Shown here one piece after another: positions 44,157 to 52,574 of a stretch of DNA of 64,000 nt. The position numbers and the translations under genes were made by a program. The notes under the pieces were generated by a model. It worked only from the letters and a program-made list of their open reading frames with translations, did no database searches and had not been told where the DNA came from. Every line of letters begins with the position of its first letter. Positions within the stretch are counted from its first letter, which is position 1. The stretch is from Sinorhizobium shofinae (lineage in GTDB: Bacteria > Pseudomonadota > Alphaproteobacteria > Rhizobiales > Rhizobiaceae). The DNA is taken from NCBI GenBank assembly GCA_001704765.1, contig MBFK01000126.1, positions 124,001 to 188,000 on the forward strand, read 5' to 3'.

Positions 44157-45462
44157 CAGACACGCCCGGCGTCAGCCATCCGCCCTCGAAGCCTGCCCCT
44201 TTCAGCCCCCGGCTGAAGGCGGGGATGCTGCGTGTGAGTTCCCAAATAAGGCCGCTTCTCCAGTTTTCGATCATCATGACTGCCAGTCCCTGGTCAAGCC
44301 CGACGACCCTGTCATCGACCCAGCCCTCGCGCCCCGCTCCCGGTAGGCTTGGATTGAAGCCGCCCGGAAAGCGGCCGTCGCGAAGCAAAGCCGGATAGTG
44401 CGCCAGCAGATGGGAAAGTCCGTTCAGGCAGTCATCCGGCGCGAAAGGCAGGCCGGCAAGGGTCGCCCATGGAACCAGGGTCCCGTCATCGGCGCCAAAT
44501 GGAGCGCCGCGCGCCGCATAGCCTAGAAGTTTCTGCCGCCGGCCGTCACGCAGCTGCAGCCAGCCCTTCGGCGCATGGCAGGCGCTGAAGCCCCAGAGGT
44601 CGCGGCAATAGCCCGAAAAACCGTGAGGATTTTCTTCCGCGTGGGCGCGCTGGAGCGCAATCGCCCGGCAGGTATTCGCAAAATAGTCGCTTCTTGCAGC
44701 CCGCATTCCCGTGTCGCGTAAGCCACGGAAGTCGATCCATGCGTGAGGAAAGAGGTGGATGAACAACGCGCCCGCATGGAGGTGAGGCGCCCCGTCGATC
44801 GTCAGCCATTCGTGCGCCGCCGAGTAAGCGCTGTAGTTCTCTGGCGCGATGGGCCGGTGAGACGAGCCGAGCGCCAGCACATAGAGAAGCAGCGCCTCGC
44901 TATAGCCGCGCCAGCGGTGCTTCAGAAAGCGCCCGGGCGGCCTCCAGCCCATTGTAACCGTATCTCCGCGGTTGAGCGCCCAGGACCAATCCGCCCGCTC
45001 ATGGAGCCGCGCGGCAAGGCTTCGGATCTCCGCCTCGCTCGGATCGCGCCCGGAAAAATAAGCCGCAGCCGTCAGTACGCCAGCCAGGAGCAGCGCCGTG
45101 TCGATGGTTGAAAGTTCGCTTCTCCAGGTGCGCTCGCCCGTCCGCATGTCCAGAAAATGGTAGTAGAAGCCGCGATAGCCGGTCGCGTGCCTAACGCTCG
45201 CCTGCTGGCTACCGTCGAGAAAACGCAAAGTGGTGAGCACGCGGCGCGCCGCATCTGTCCGCCCCATCCAGCCGCGCTCGACAGCAACCGGATAGCAAGA
45301 CAACCCGAAGCCGGTGGCGGCTATGCTCGACGGCGATCCCGCCTGCGACGTGTCCGCGACGAGTCCCGTCCGCGCATCGGAATGAACGAGAAAATAATCG
45401 AAGGCCGCGCGTTGCAGCCGGTCGATCAGGGCGATGTCCCTGTTCAGCGCGGAATGAGGCAT
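44149..45462 (-). CDS. glucoamylase-family protein (GH144-like, beta-1,2-glucanase type)
   Basis: 437 residues, matching the glycoamylase (PF10091-type) (alpha/alpha)6-barrel. Landmarks are AFDYFLVHSDARTGLVADTS near 18, a candidate acidic catalytic segment ELSTIDTALLLAG near 137, and GALFIHLFPHAWIDFRGLRD near 235. The same fold occurs in cyclic beta-1,2-glucan synthases of rhizobia and in GH144 endo-beta-1,2-glucanases. No signal peptide is visible, so it may act in the cytosol. The coupling to an FhuF-like gene is unusual. Substrate is inferred from family only. Confidence 0.75.
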   Translation of the reverse strand: MPHSALNRDIALIDRLQRAAFDYFLVHSDARTGLVADTSQAGSPSSIAATGFGLSCYPVAVERGWMGRTDAARRVLTTLRFLDGSQQASVRHATGYRGFYYHFLDMRTGERTWRSELSTIDTALLLAGVLTAAAYFSGRDPSEAEIRSLAARLHERADWSWALNRGDTVTMGWRPPGRFLKHRWRGYSEALLLYVLALGSSHRPIAPENYSAYSAAHEWLTIDGAPHLHAGALFIHLFPHAWIDFRGLRDTGMRAARSDYFANTCRAIALQRAHAEENPHGFSGYCRDLWGFSACHAPKGWLQLRDGRRQKLLGYAARGAPFGADDGTLVPWATLAGLPFAPDDCLNGLSHLLAHYPALLRDGRFPGGFNPSLPGAGREGWVDDRVVGLDQGLAVMMIENWRSGLIWELTRSIPAFSRGLKGAGFEGGWLTPGVSDG

Positions 45463-45750
45463 TACGAGGTTCTATTTGACGATGATGACCAGATTGGGTG
45501 CAAGCAACCCAGTGGCGGCGCTGCAAATATCTTGAAATGACCCACCTTTATCTCATGGGGAGCTTATTTTTAGCCGTTTCTCCTCTCTCAGGTGTCGCGA
45601 TCAAATAATATTGTAATCGCGCCTGGCCGCGACAGTCGCCGATTTGCAATCCTGTGATACATTTCTGTTGTGAAGCCCTGCGTTTTTGAGACCAGGGCTC
45701 GGAAGGGACGGAAGGGTCCCGACTATAGATCATGACGATTGGCGGATGCG

Positions 45751-46545
45751 ATGTTGAGCATGCTGGCATTGATCATGGCACTCAGTGGCAGCCCGCTGCA
45801 GACGGCCGCCACGCCCCCAAATGTCGATGTGGAACTGGTTCTCGCTGTCGACATGTCCGGCTCGATGGACATGGAGGAAGCGCGGGTGCAGCGCTCCGGC
45901 TACGTACAGGCGCTCAGGCACCCGGATTTCATCAACGCCGTCAAGGGTGGATTTCTCGGCCGCATTGCCATTGGCTATTTCGAATGGGCCGGCATGGTCA
46001 ACGAGGCTTCGGTCGTCACCTGGCAGGTGATCGAAGGCGCCGAGGATGCCGAAGCCTTCGCGGCCAAGATCGAGGCGCGGCCGATCGGAACGCGGCGCGG
46101 CACATCGATTTCGAATGCGATTATATTTGGCACGAGCCTAATCGACACGAACGCCTTTTCGGGCGCACGCCGCGTCATCGACATTTCCGGCGACGGTCCC
46201 AACAATACCGGGCCGCCCGTCGCCCCCGCCCGCAACGACGCCGTGGCGCGCGGCATCATAATCAATGGGCTTGCGATCCTGATCCGCCCCTCGGTGTCGA
46301 CGGGCCCGCTGGATCAGTATTACGCGGAATGCGTGATCGGCGGCCCCGGATCCTTCGTTCTTCCGGTGCACGAGGCAGAGGATTTCGCAATCGCGATCCG
46401 TCAGAAGCTGATCCTCGAGGTGAGCGGGGTGACACTTCCCCCTACGCTCAGTCTCGCCGCTGGCGAGACGGCGGCAGATTGCCTGATCGGTGAAAAGCTC
46501 CGGCCGGGCTTTCTGGATAGAGTCTATCCGGAACTCGACCGTTAG
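45751..46545 (+). CDS. DUF1194 (von Willebrand A-like) exported protein
   Basis: 264 residues from the ATG at 45751; a TTG at 45739 is in frame but gives a less typical signal peptide. A short signal sequence (about 1-22) is followed by a VWA-like domain with a MIDAS-type DMSGSM (near 38) and RGTSISNAI (near 117), characteristic of DUF1194. These proteins are probably periplasmic, metal-dependent binding proteins of unknown partners. The 288-base gap upstream shows only a 7-bp inverted repeat (45674-45699). Confidence 0.8.
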   Translation: MLSMLALIMALSGSPLQTAATPPNVDVELVLAVDMSGSMDMEEARVQRSGYVQALRHPDFINAVKGGFLGRIAIGYFEWAGMVNEASVVTWQVIEGAEDAEAFAAKIEARPIGTRRGTSISNAIIFGTSLIDTNAFSGARRVIDISGDGPNNTGPPVAPARNDAVARGIIINGLAILIRPSVSTGPLDQYYAECVIGGPGSFVLPVHEAEDFAIAIRQKLILEVSGVTLPPTLSLAAGETAADCLIGEKLRPGFLDRVYPELDR

Positions 46546-46581
46546 CGGAACGCCGGCCAGGCGACTCTGCCCCCTGCACGT

Positions 46582-46803
46582 TCACTGCAGCAGACGAAAC
46601 CCACCGGCCAGATCCGCCCCTGTGGTAGCGAACTCGCGCCGATCGCGCAGTTCGTTGGCGACAGCCTGAAGCGCCATGTCGATGCAATATTCCAGGGCCT
46701 GCGCGTCTAACGCGCGGGCACTGTCGCGGATATGGGTCAGCATTCTGGCAATGCTCGCAAGTTCCGCTTCATGGTCGGCCACTGCCGAGACAGAGTTAGT
46801 CAT
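46582..46803 (-). CDS. Small helical protein of unknown function
   Basis: 73 residues from the ATG at 46803, which has GGGGG upstream. The sequence is mostly helical (AELASIARMLTHIRDSARALDAQALEYCIDMALQAVANEL) with a disordered tail. It lies downstream of the ycaO-type gene on the same strand, after a 153-base gap holding a tandem repeat with 11-base period. It may belong to the YcaO locus, perhaps as a second regulated unit. No family recognised. Confidence 0.55.
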   Translation of the reverse strand: MTNSVSAVADHEAELASIARMLTHIRDSARALDAQALEYCIDMALQAVANELRDRREFATTGADLAGGFRLLQ

Positions 46804-46864
46804 TCGAACCCCCATAGCATGTACTATCCCCACGAAGGACTATAGATGAATTTCTTGTTCGCGC

Positions 46865-46884
46865 GCGTTGCACGAGCGTTGCAC
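46865..46884. repeat. Tandem 9-mer with 11-base period, candidate SARP site
   Basis: GCGTTGCAC-GA-GCGTTGCAC is a perfect direct repeat with an 11-base period, one helical turn. It lies between ycaO and the 73-residue gene, 62 bases before the latter's start. SARP regulators bind direct repeats with 11-base spacing, and a SARP-like gene is in this locus. Confidence 0.4.
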
Positions 46885-46956
46885 ACCCAGCAGTGGTGTT
46901 ATGCGATAGATTTCACCAATCCAGCTTCACAAATTTACGCTCATTCGCCCGCCGGT

Positions 46957-48207
46957 TCAGTTCCCTTTGGCACAGGGGACTTCGAGCGCGGCGCTGCCGA
47001 CGAAAATTGCCTTCGATAGCGCACGAGGCCCGAAGCGACGCGCTCTCTCGCCGTCCGGATTCTCAAGGTCCGGCACAAGCACCTTAACGACCGCGAAGGG
47101 CAGATCGACGCGAGAGAGGGGAACCGCGATGACAGAGCGTACACCCGCCTTCTTCACACAGGAGGTGGCGTGGCTCAGCAATGCCTCGACATGCATGCCG
47201 GTGCGGGCGCTCGGCGTCGTGCTCGATCGCGGCGTTGCGAGAAAGGCGCGCCGCGTCGATTCCGGCAATGGCCGGCTGAAGGTCTCGGCGTAGACGTCGT
47301 CGCGGGCGCCGCCGATATAGGTGAGCCGCGACTGCGCTGCCTCCGTCACCGCCCTGATCGCGGCCTGCACGGCGGACGGGTGCGCCCCGCAACCGCTCGT
47401 CACCTCGACGAAGCGGAGGTTGCTGGCGGTCGCCGTGCCGCGCGGGCCGAGAAGTGCAAGGAAGCACGGAATGCCGGTGTCGCTGGTGATGTCGAAAAGC
47501 CGTAATTCGAGACCCGCCGCCCCGATGCCGCCGACGAGCGCGTCGAGCGCCGGGTCGTCAAGGTCCTCGGGGGCGACGCATGCCCCGTGGCGGACTTCCT
47601 GACTGGACACGCGCCAGAGAACATGCGCGTCGCGCTCGACCCGCTCGAGCAGGCCATGCAGGGTCGCCTCCTGCTTGATATTTCCCGATGCGAGCCCGTC
47701 CGACGACATCCAGAAACGCGACGGTCTTGTGCGATCGAGAACCACCGCTTCGAGCGGCACGAAGACGTCGCGGCCGGAGATCAGATCGACGCCGCCGACC
47801 CACTCGATTTCCTCGTCCGGCCGGATATCGTCCTGTCCGGCGGCGATCAACGCGTCGAGCCGATCGAATGCCCGGCCGGTGGCGCACAGACTGTCTGCTG
47901 TTTCCACGATCGTCTCGACGGCCGGCTCGCCGGCGACGGCGCGCTCCAGCGCTTCCATGACCACGGACGCCCGCGCATCCGCGTCCGTCAGCCCCTTGCC
48001 CTGCGCGACGACGATCGACCGGGAATTCGGTGTATAGGCGCACCAGACCGGGATCCCGACCTTGTCGAGCCCGGTGTGTCGGGCGACGCGCGTCACGCCG
48101 AAAGCGGAAAGGAATGGCCTAACCCGGTCAAATGTTTCCTCCGGGGTGCAAACCCTGTCGGAATAATCATTGCGCGCACTAGACCGCTCGTCCTTTTGGC
48201 AGATCAA
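46957..48207 (-). CDS. YcaO-family peptide-modifying enzyme
   Basis: 416 residues. The YcaO ATP-binding motifs are present: SVVMEALER at 81-89 (Ser81, Glu85, Glu88, Arg89) and EATLHGLLERVERD near 182. The family activates peptide amide bonds with ATP to make azolines, thioamides or amidines in RiPPs. The C-terminus (VVKVLVPDLENPDGERARRFGPRAL..., ending VPCAKGN) lacks the PxPxP tail of azoline-forming members and resembles the TfuA-associated subtype, yet no TfuA gene is present. The TTG start overlaps the stop of the 71-residue peptide gene (TTGA), so the two are coupled. Product unknown. Confidence 0.85.
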   Translation of the reverse strand: MICQKDERSSARNDYSDRVCTPEETFDRVRPFLSAFGVTRVARHTGLDKVGIPVWCAYTPNSRSIVVAQGKGLTDADARASVVMEALERAVAGEPAVETIVETADSLCATGRAFDRLDALIAAGQDDIRPDEEIEWVGGVDLISGRDVFVPLEAVVLDRTRPSRFWMSSDGLASGNIKQEATLHGLLERVERDAHVLWRVSSQEVRHGACVAPEDLDDPALDALVGGIGAAGLELRLFDITSDTGIPCFLALLGPRGTATASNLRFVEVTSGCGAHPSAVQAAIRAVTEAAQSRLTYIGGARDDVYAETFSRPLPESTRRAFLATPRSSTTPSARTGMHVEALLSHATSCVKKAGVRSVIAVPLSRVDLPFAVVKVLVPDLENPDGERARRFGPRALSKAIFVGSAALEVPCAKGN

Positions 48208-48419
48208 GAGTCGACGTGACCGGCAAAGACATCATCGACCGACGCCACCGCTATGGCGAGATCGACGTTATTAACGAAGGCGCTGCCCAGCTTTCGAAAG
48301 CCGTTCACGGTCGCCAGATCGCCTGTCACCGAGTTAAGCGGCGTTACCGTTCCGGTTCCGAGATCTGCCACCCACAAGCCCGGTTCCCCCGGAATCCCAA
48401 TCACAACCACTTTGCTCAT
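48204..48419 (-). CDS. 71-residue peptide, candidate YcaO substrate or partner
   Basis: The ATG at 48419 has AGGGAAAA upstream (an ATG five codons earlier does not). The peptide begins MSKVVVIGIPGEPGLWVAD and ends VASVDDVFAGHVDS. It has no cysteine, eleven Ser/Thr, and a hydrophobic-acidic C-terminal half. It lies 21 bases after the SARP-type gene and overlaps ycaO by four bases, the position of precursor or TfuA genes in YcaO loci. It is too short for TfuA and has no recognition-element domain I can see. Precursor status is inference; an accessory protein is possible. Confidence 0.6.
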   Translation of the reverse strand: MSKVVVIGIPGEPGLWVADLGTGTVTPLNSVTGDLATVNGFRKLGSAFVNNVDLAIAVASVDDVFAGHVDS

Positions 48420-48440
48420 ATTGTTTTCCCTCATGCCCTG

Positions 48441-50243
48441 TTAGAAACCCGCCTTTTTCAGTCCCTCACGATAGAGATCCTTCTGCCACTGTTCCTTGAA
48501 CGGAATAACGGCGAGCCATTTGTCGACATCGAAAGTCGGATTGGCCTTCAGTGCCCGCATCCTGTGTTGGCGGGCCTTCTTGCGGTCTCCGAGCATCGCC
48601 CAACTCGCGGCGACGATCCTGTCTGCCGGCGACTTGTCCTTCATGTCTTGGGCAAAGCCTATGGCCTGCTCGAATTCCCCGAGGAAGTAGCTGGCACCCG
48701 CTGCACTCCAAAGATAGGCGTCAGGCGTCAGCGGATTGAGGGAGATCGCGTTGCCAAGCTTTTCCAAGGCCTCGCCAGGACGGGAGGCATGAACGAGCGT
48801 GTCGGCGTGGCTGTAGAGAACATCGGCATAATGCGGACTCAATTGCTCGGCGCGATCCAGCGCCGCCAGGCTTTCGTCGAGGTCGCCCTGGTAGAGCTTG
48901 ACGACACCGACTTCGCGATGTGCGGTGGGCAGGCACTCGTTGCTCTCGATCGCGTCCTTGGCATGCCGCTCCGCCACGGACAGGAGTTCATCGTCGGCCC
49001 GTGCAGTCAGCAGCCACTCGGTCGCATAAGTGCGCGCGATGCCGCTCAGCGCCGGCGCAAAATCCTGCTTGTGCTTCAGTGCATCTCGGAAATCATGACG
49101 CGCCCTGCGAACCTCCGGCAGGCCGAGACCCGAGAGACGCCTGAGCCCGCCGAGATAGGCGTAATAGGCTTCCGGATGCGCCAGGTAATCGAGGTGCTCC
49201 GCCTGCCCTGTCTCCACCTGCGTGGTGACGGCCCGTGCGACGTGGTAGGCGATCTCCTGACGCTGCTTGAGGAGGCCTGCGGGCGAGATCAGGAAGCGAT
49301 CGGCCCAGACGATCTGGTCGGAGGGCAGGAAGATCAGCTGGGTGAAAAGCCCTTGATCCGACATGCGGCAATCAAGCGCATAGGTGACGCCGTGCCTTTC
49401 GAGGATCGCCGCCTTGTCCGCCGCCCCGCGGATACGCTCGGCTGTATAAGGCGCGACGACGGTCATCGAGCGCAGTGCACAGAGCCCGATCGTTATGTCC
49501 TCGATCACCGCCACGCTGACGGCGTGGAGCATAGGATCGCTGCCGAAGGCAGCCGGCGGAAGCAGAGCGACCCGCGGCAGTTGCACGGTTTCAGGCGCGC
49601 TCGCTTCCGCTAGCTCTGAGGTCGCGGCCGGCGGCCTGACACTCAGCAACGGGCCGTGCGCGACGCGTTGCAGGATTTCGCGAATGGTGGCATCCGCCGG
49701 ATCGACCTCCAGGAGGTGCGCACAGGCCGCGCGCAACGTCGAGCGGTCAGCGGACCGCTGCTCCGCGTTGATGAGTGCGCTCCGCAGCACCTGCGTGAAA
49801 CCGCGTCGCTTTTCCATCACCCAGTCCGCGTAGCGCCCGGGCGGCAGATCCGCCGACGACAGGAACGTATCGCGCCAGAGCGACAGGGCGTTGCGGAAGT
49901 TCTCTTCGGAGCCGTTTACGCCCTCGAAATCGGAGACATCGCAGGAGAGCGGCCCCAGCGCCACCTCCGTCTCCGTGGCAGACAGAACCGCACCCGCGCG
50001 CGTGACCAGGTGTTGCATGCGCCACAGTGTCGAGCGCAGATTCTTGAACGCGACGCTTTTTTCCCTGTCCGGCCAGACCATGGTCGCGAGCTTGTCGCGA
50101 GTAGCGACCCTTTGCCCGGATGCGGAGAGATAGGCGAGGATCAACAGGCCGCGCTCCGGGCACGCGACTGCGCCGCCGGCGGCATCGATCAGCCGCAATT
50201 CCCCGAAGGTTTTGAGGCGATAGCCAGTCCCCGTCACGACCAC
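48441..50243 (-). CDS. SARP-like transcriptional regulator with TPR domain
   Basis: 600 residues. The N-terminus (about 8-75: LKTFGELRLID..., RGLLILAYLSASGQRVATRDKLATMVWPD) is an OmpR/SARP-type winged helix. A BTAD-like helical region (about 100-190) follows, then a FlgO/adenylate-cyclase-associated-type segment (VALLPPAAFGSDPMLHAVSVAVIEDI near 224), and TPR repeats to the C-terminus (DFRDALKHKQDFAPALSGIARTYA; YQGDLDESLAALDRAEQL; EFEQAIGFAQDM). The GTG start is one base after the XRE gene stop. It probably activates the peptide-ycaO genes in response to a bound ligand or protein. A GTG two codons later is also possible. Confidence 0.8.
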   Translation of the reverse strand: MVVTGTGYRLKTFGELRLIDAAGGAVACPERGLLILAYLSASGQRVATRDKLATMVWPDREKSVAFKNLRSTLWRMQHLVTRAGAVLSATETEVALGPLSCDVSDFEGVNGSEENFRNALSLWRDTFLSSADLPPGRYADWVMEKRRGFTQVLRSALINAEQRSADRSTLRAACAHLLEVDPADATIREILQRVAHGPLLSVRPPAATSELAEASAPETVQLPRVALLPPAAFGSDPMLHAVSVAVIEDITIGLCALRSMTVVAPYTAERIRGAADKAAILERHGVTYALDCRMSDQGLFTQLIFLPSDQIVWADRFLISPAGLLKQRQEIAYHVARAVTTQVETGQAEHLDYLAHPEAYYAYLGGLRRLSGLGLPEVRRARHDFRDALKHKQDFAPALSGIARTYATEWLLTARADDELLSVAERHAKDAIESNECLPTAHREVGVVKLYQGDLDESLAALDRAEQLSPHYADVLYSHADTLVHASRPGEALEKLGNAISLNPLTPDAYLWSAAGASYFLGEFEQAIGFAQDMKDKSPADRIVAASWAMLGDRKKARQHRMRALKANPTFDVDKWLAVIPFKEQWQKDLYREGLKKAGF

Positions 50244-50244
50244 C

Positions 50245-50616
50245 TCAACCGACCGATAAGCCTAAGGTCCTGCCGCCCCAGAGGGAGGGCAGGACGGCAC
50301 GCCGCCGCCGAACCATCTTCGATGGGAACACTGTCGATTTGCTCATATCCGACCCCTCGACCGTCTTCGGCAACCCACCGCCTGCCGACGTCGGAGATTC
50401 CTCGAAGAAAAAAGAAAAATGCACCTGCAGAGCGTCCGCCATCGTTAGCAAGTGGACCGCGCACACGCGGCCTGTCCCCTGTTCGTATCTCCAGATCTGC
50501 GCGACCGGCACACCGAGCGCCGTGGCCAGATTTCCCTCATCCATCCCCAGCACCTTGCGGCGCAGCCGAATACGATGACCGATGAAAGCATCAATGGCAT
50601 TGGGCTGGCTGACCAC
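50245..50616 (-). CDS. Small XRE-family HTH regulator
   Basis: 123 residues from GTG at 50616 with GGAGG six bases upstream. The Cro/CI-type HTH spans about 9-62 (IGHRIRLRRKVLGMDEGNLATALGVPVAQIWRYEQG). The C-terminal tail is basic (KMVRRRRAVLPS) and of unknown fold. It heads the XRE-SARP-peptide-ycaO string. Upstream (50731-50757) lie TGCAC-type repeats that may be its own or the SARP operator. Confidence 0.75.
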   Translation of the reverse strand: MVSQPNAIDAFIGHRIRLRRKVLGMDEGNLATALGVPVAQIWRYEQGTGRVCAVHLLTMADALQVHFSFFFEESPTSAGGGLPKTVEGSDMSKSTVFPSKMVRRRRAVLPSLWGGRTLGLSVG

Positions 50617-50789
50617 TTTTCGCCTCCGCGCATGAATGGCTGGGCTGCTTATCTTCAAAGATGCTTGAAAAGCAGAAGCGATGCAACTCGGAGCTTTGCT
50701 TGGTACACAAGGTTCTCGTTTGCGTTTTGACGCACAGCGTGCACCCTGCGCAGTGCAATACTGGAGCATCAATCCTTGACACGAAATCC

Positions 50790-50817
50790 AAAGAAAACCC
50801 CGCACGAAGCGGGGTTA
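50790..50817 (-). terminator. Rho-independent terminator of csbD
   Basis: On the minus strand, AACCCCGC-TTCGT-GCGGGGTT followed by TTCTTT forms a strong stem with a T-rich tail, 15 bases after the csbD stop. Confidence 0.8.
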
Positions 50818-50831
50818 GGGGTTTAGAGGCA

Positions 50832-51038
50832 TCAGTTCCAGGTTTGTCGTTTGTACCAGTCATCGAGATCCCGTCTGATCAGGTCCTTTTCGATACCGTA
50901 CCGCTCCTGAATCTTGCCTTCGAGCTGATCGAGGTTACCGTCGATCTGGTCAAGATCATCATCGGTCAATCTGCCCCACTGCTCCTTGATCTTGCCCTTC
51001 ACCTGTTTCCAGTTACCTTCGATGCGATTCCAATCCAT
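50832..51038 (-). CDS. CsbD-family stress protein
   Basis: 68 residues. MDWNRIEGNWKQVKGKIKEQWG and DQIDGNLDQLEGKIQERYG are the two CsbD-type halves. GGAGG precedes the ATG. CsbD-like proteins are small soluble general-stress proteins of unclear function. It is monocistronic, ending in the terminator at 50790-50817. Confidence 0.92.
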   Translation of the reverse strand: MDWNRIEGNWKQVKGKIKEQWGRLTDDDLDQIDGNLDQLEGKIQERYGIEKDLIRRDLDDWYKRQTWN

Positions 51039-51453
51039 GCCATTTCCTCCTGGCTGTGACTGTCATGTCGACGAAACTCGCGACGGAGGCATTTGGTTCA
51101 TTTGGGGTCGGAGGACGGTAAGCCCGACAGGAACGAAACCGCATCTTTGTGCATTTATTGGGCAAGTACGGAGGCCCAATTCGAAACGCCCATCCAGGCC
51201 GGGCCTCCTCCGGGTGGGCAGTCTCCAACGGAGGAGCCGGTCTCAGCTCGCCATTTTGGCGTTCATGCAGCGGAGGGACGCGCCGGTGTATACTGCAACG
51301 ACGCGGGCAGTGGCACCGCCTGAGACGAACAACCGACCCTTCCTCGAACAACCCAAGCTTCCCAACTCACAGACAGACGATGCCAAGCTAGTGTATAGTC
51401 GGAGCGAAAGTCCGGTCGCGAGTATCAACCCGAAGAAGAAGTAGCCGCGGATC
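51039..51453. other. Intergenic region without a recognised gene
   Basis: 415 bases between the divergent csbD and nuoH genes. Frames on both strands are short and non-coding in composition. It must contain both promoters, but I see no convincing hexamers or dyads. CGAAGAAGAAG serves loosely as ribosome site for nuoH. Confidence 0.5.
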
Positions 51454-52440
51454 ATGGAGCTTATCGTCGCCCTTGGCCTGATCGTTTTCAAGGTTGCATT
51501 GCTGATTGCGATCCTGCTGCTCTTGCCCTTGCCGCTAACCTGGGTGGAACGCAAGATCGCCGGGCACATCCAGCAGCGGATGGGGCCGATGCGCGTGGGG
51601 TGGCACGGGCTGCTGCAGCCCGTGGCGGACGGGATCAAGCTCTTAACGAAAGAAGACCACATCCCGGCCGAAGCCGATCGCTTCCTGTTCAAACTTGCGC
51701 CAATCCTGGCGCTCGCGCCGCCCTTTGTGGTGTTCGTCGCGATCCCCTTTGGCGAGACCGTCTCGGTGCTCAATGCCGAGATCACGCTCTACGTTTCCAA
51801 CATGAACGTGGCGCTGCTTTTCGTCTTCGCGGTGATCGGGCTGGAGGTCTATGGCGTCATCTTCGGCGGCTGGGCGGCGAATAGCAAATATGCTGTCCTG
51901 GGCAGCCTGAGGACCTGCGCGCAGATGATCAGCTACGAGATCCCCATGGGGTTTGCGGTCATCGGCGTGGTCATGCTGGCGCAATCCATGAGCCTGCTAG
52001 AGATCGTGCGGGCCCAGGCCGATGTCTGGAACATCGTTTACCAGCCGATCGGGTTCTTCGTGTTCTTCGTCGCGGGGCTCGCTGAAGCACAGCGCATCCC
52101 TTTCGACTTGGCGGAAGCAGAAGGCGATCTTGGGGCAGGCTTCCATACCGAATATAGCGGCATCCGCTTCGCGTTCTTCATGATCAGCGAGTACGTCATC
52201 ATGCTCCTGGTATCGGTCCTGGCGGTGATCCTGTTCTTCGGCGGCTGGAACGGCGTGCTGATCCCATTGCCGCCACTCCTCTGGTTCCTGCTCAAGGTGG
52301 CGTTCTTCGTCTATTTGTTCATGTGGTTCCGGTTCACCTTCCCCCGCTACCGCTACGATCAGCTTATGGCGATCGGCTGGAAAGTCTTGCTTCCTCTTTC
52401 GATGGCGAACATAATCATAACCGGTATTATTTTCTCTTGA
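51454..52440 (+). CDS. nuoH: NADH-quinone oxidoreductase subunit H (alternative complex I)
   Basis: 328 residues, about eight membrane helices. NuoH signatures are visible: TWVERKIAGHIQQRMGPMRVGWHG near 29, QPVADGIKLLTKED, and the quinone-site loop AGLAEAQRIPFDLAEAEGDLGAGFHTEYSG near 205. NuoH forms the quinone channel at the junction with the peripheral arm. It is on the plus strand, opposite to the nuoL-to-G run, with nuoI 134 bases downstream after a RIME-like element. Confidence 0.92.
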   Translation: MELIVALGLIVFKVALLIAILLLLPLPLTWVERKIAGHIQQRMGPMRVGWHGLLQPVADGIKLLTKEDHIPAEADRFLFKLAPILALAPPFVVFVAIPFGETVSVLNAEITLYVSNMNVALLFVFAVIGLEVYGVIFGGWAANSKYAVLGSLRTCAQMISYEIPMGFAVIGVVMLAQSMSLLEIVRAQADVWNIVYQPIGFFVFFVAGLAEAQRIPFDLAEAEGDLGAGFHTEYSGIRFAFFMISEYVIMLLVSVLAVILFFGGWNGVLIPLPPLLWFLLKVAFFVYLFMWFRFTFPRYRYDQLMAIGWKVLLPLSMANIIITGIIFS

Positions 52441-52462
52441 GGGGCCTGAGCGGCACCCGAGA

Positions 52463-52561
52463 GTGCCGTGCGTCTTTCCAGACGCACAAAGGTCGCTGTA
52501 GAACTTTGAAAGACTGCATGTCTTTCTCCTAAATCGGATTTCGATTTAAGGGGACATGCAG
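52463..52561 (-). repeat. Two-palindrome RIME1-like element, copy B
   Basis: In reverse orientation to copies A (24929) and C (53172): TGCATGTCCCCTTAAATCG...CGATTTAGG... and CTACAGCGACCTTTGTGCGT with a GACGCAC hairpin. It fills the nuoH-nuoI gap. Confidence 0.65.
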
Positions 52562-52574
52562 GAGCGGGGCGGCG

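Noticed and set aside
45732-46493. Alternative plus-strand frame overlapping the DUF1194 gene
   Set aside because: The translation is Arg/Gly/His-rich and the DUF1194 frame has a clear VWA-type domain.
48216-49613. Long plus-strand frame opposite the peptide and SARP genes
   Set aside because: Antisense composition; the minus-strand genes are coupled and have domain signatures.
51013-51351. Minus-strand frame upstream of csbD
   Set aside because: No ribosome site, arginine/proline-rich shadow-like translation.
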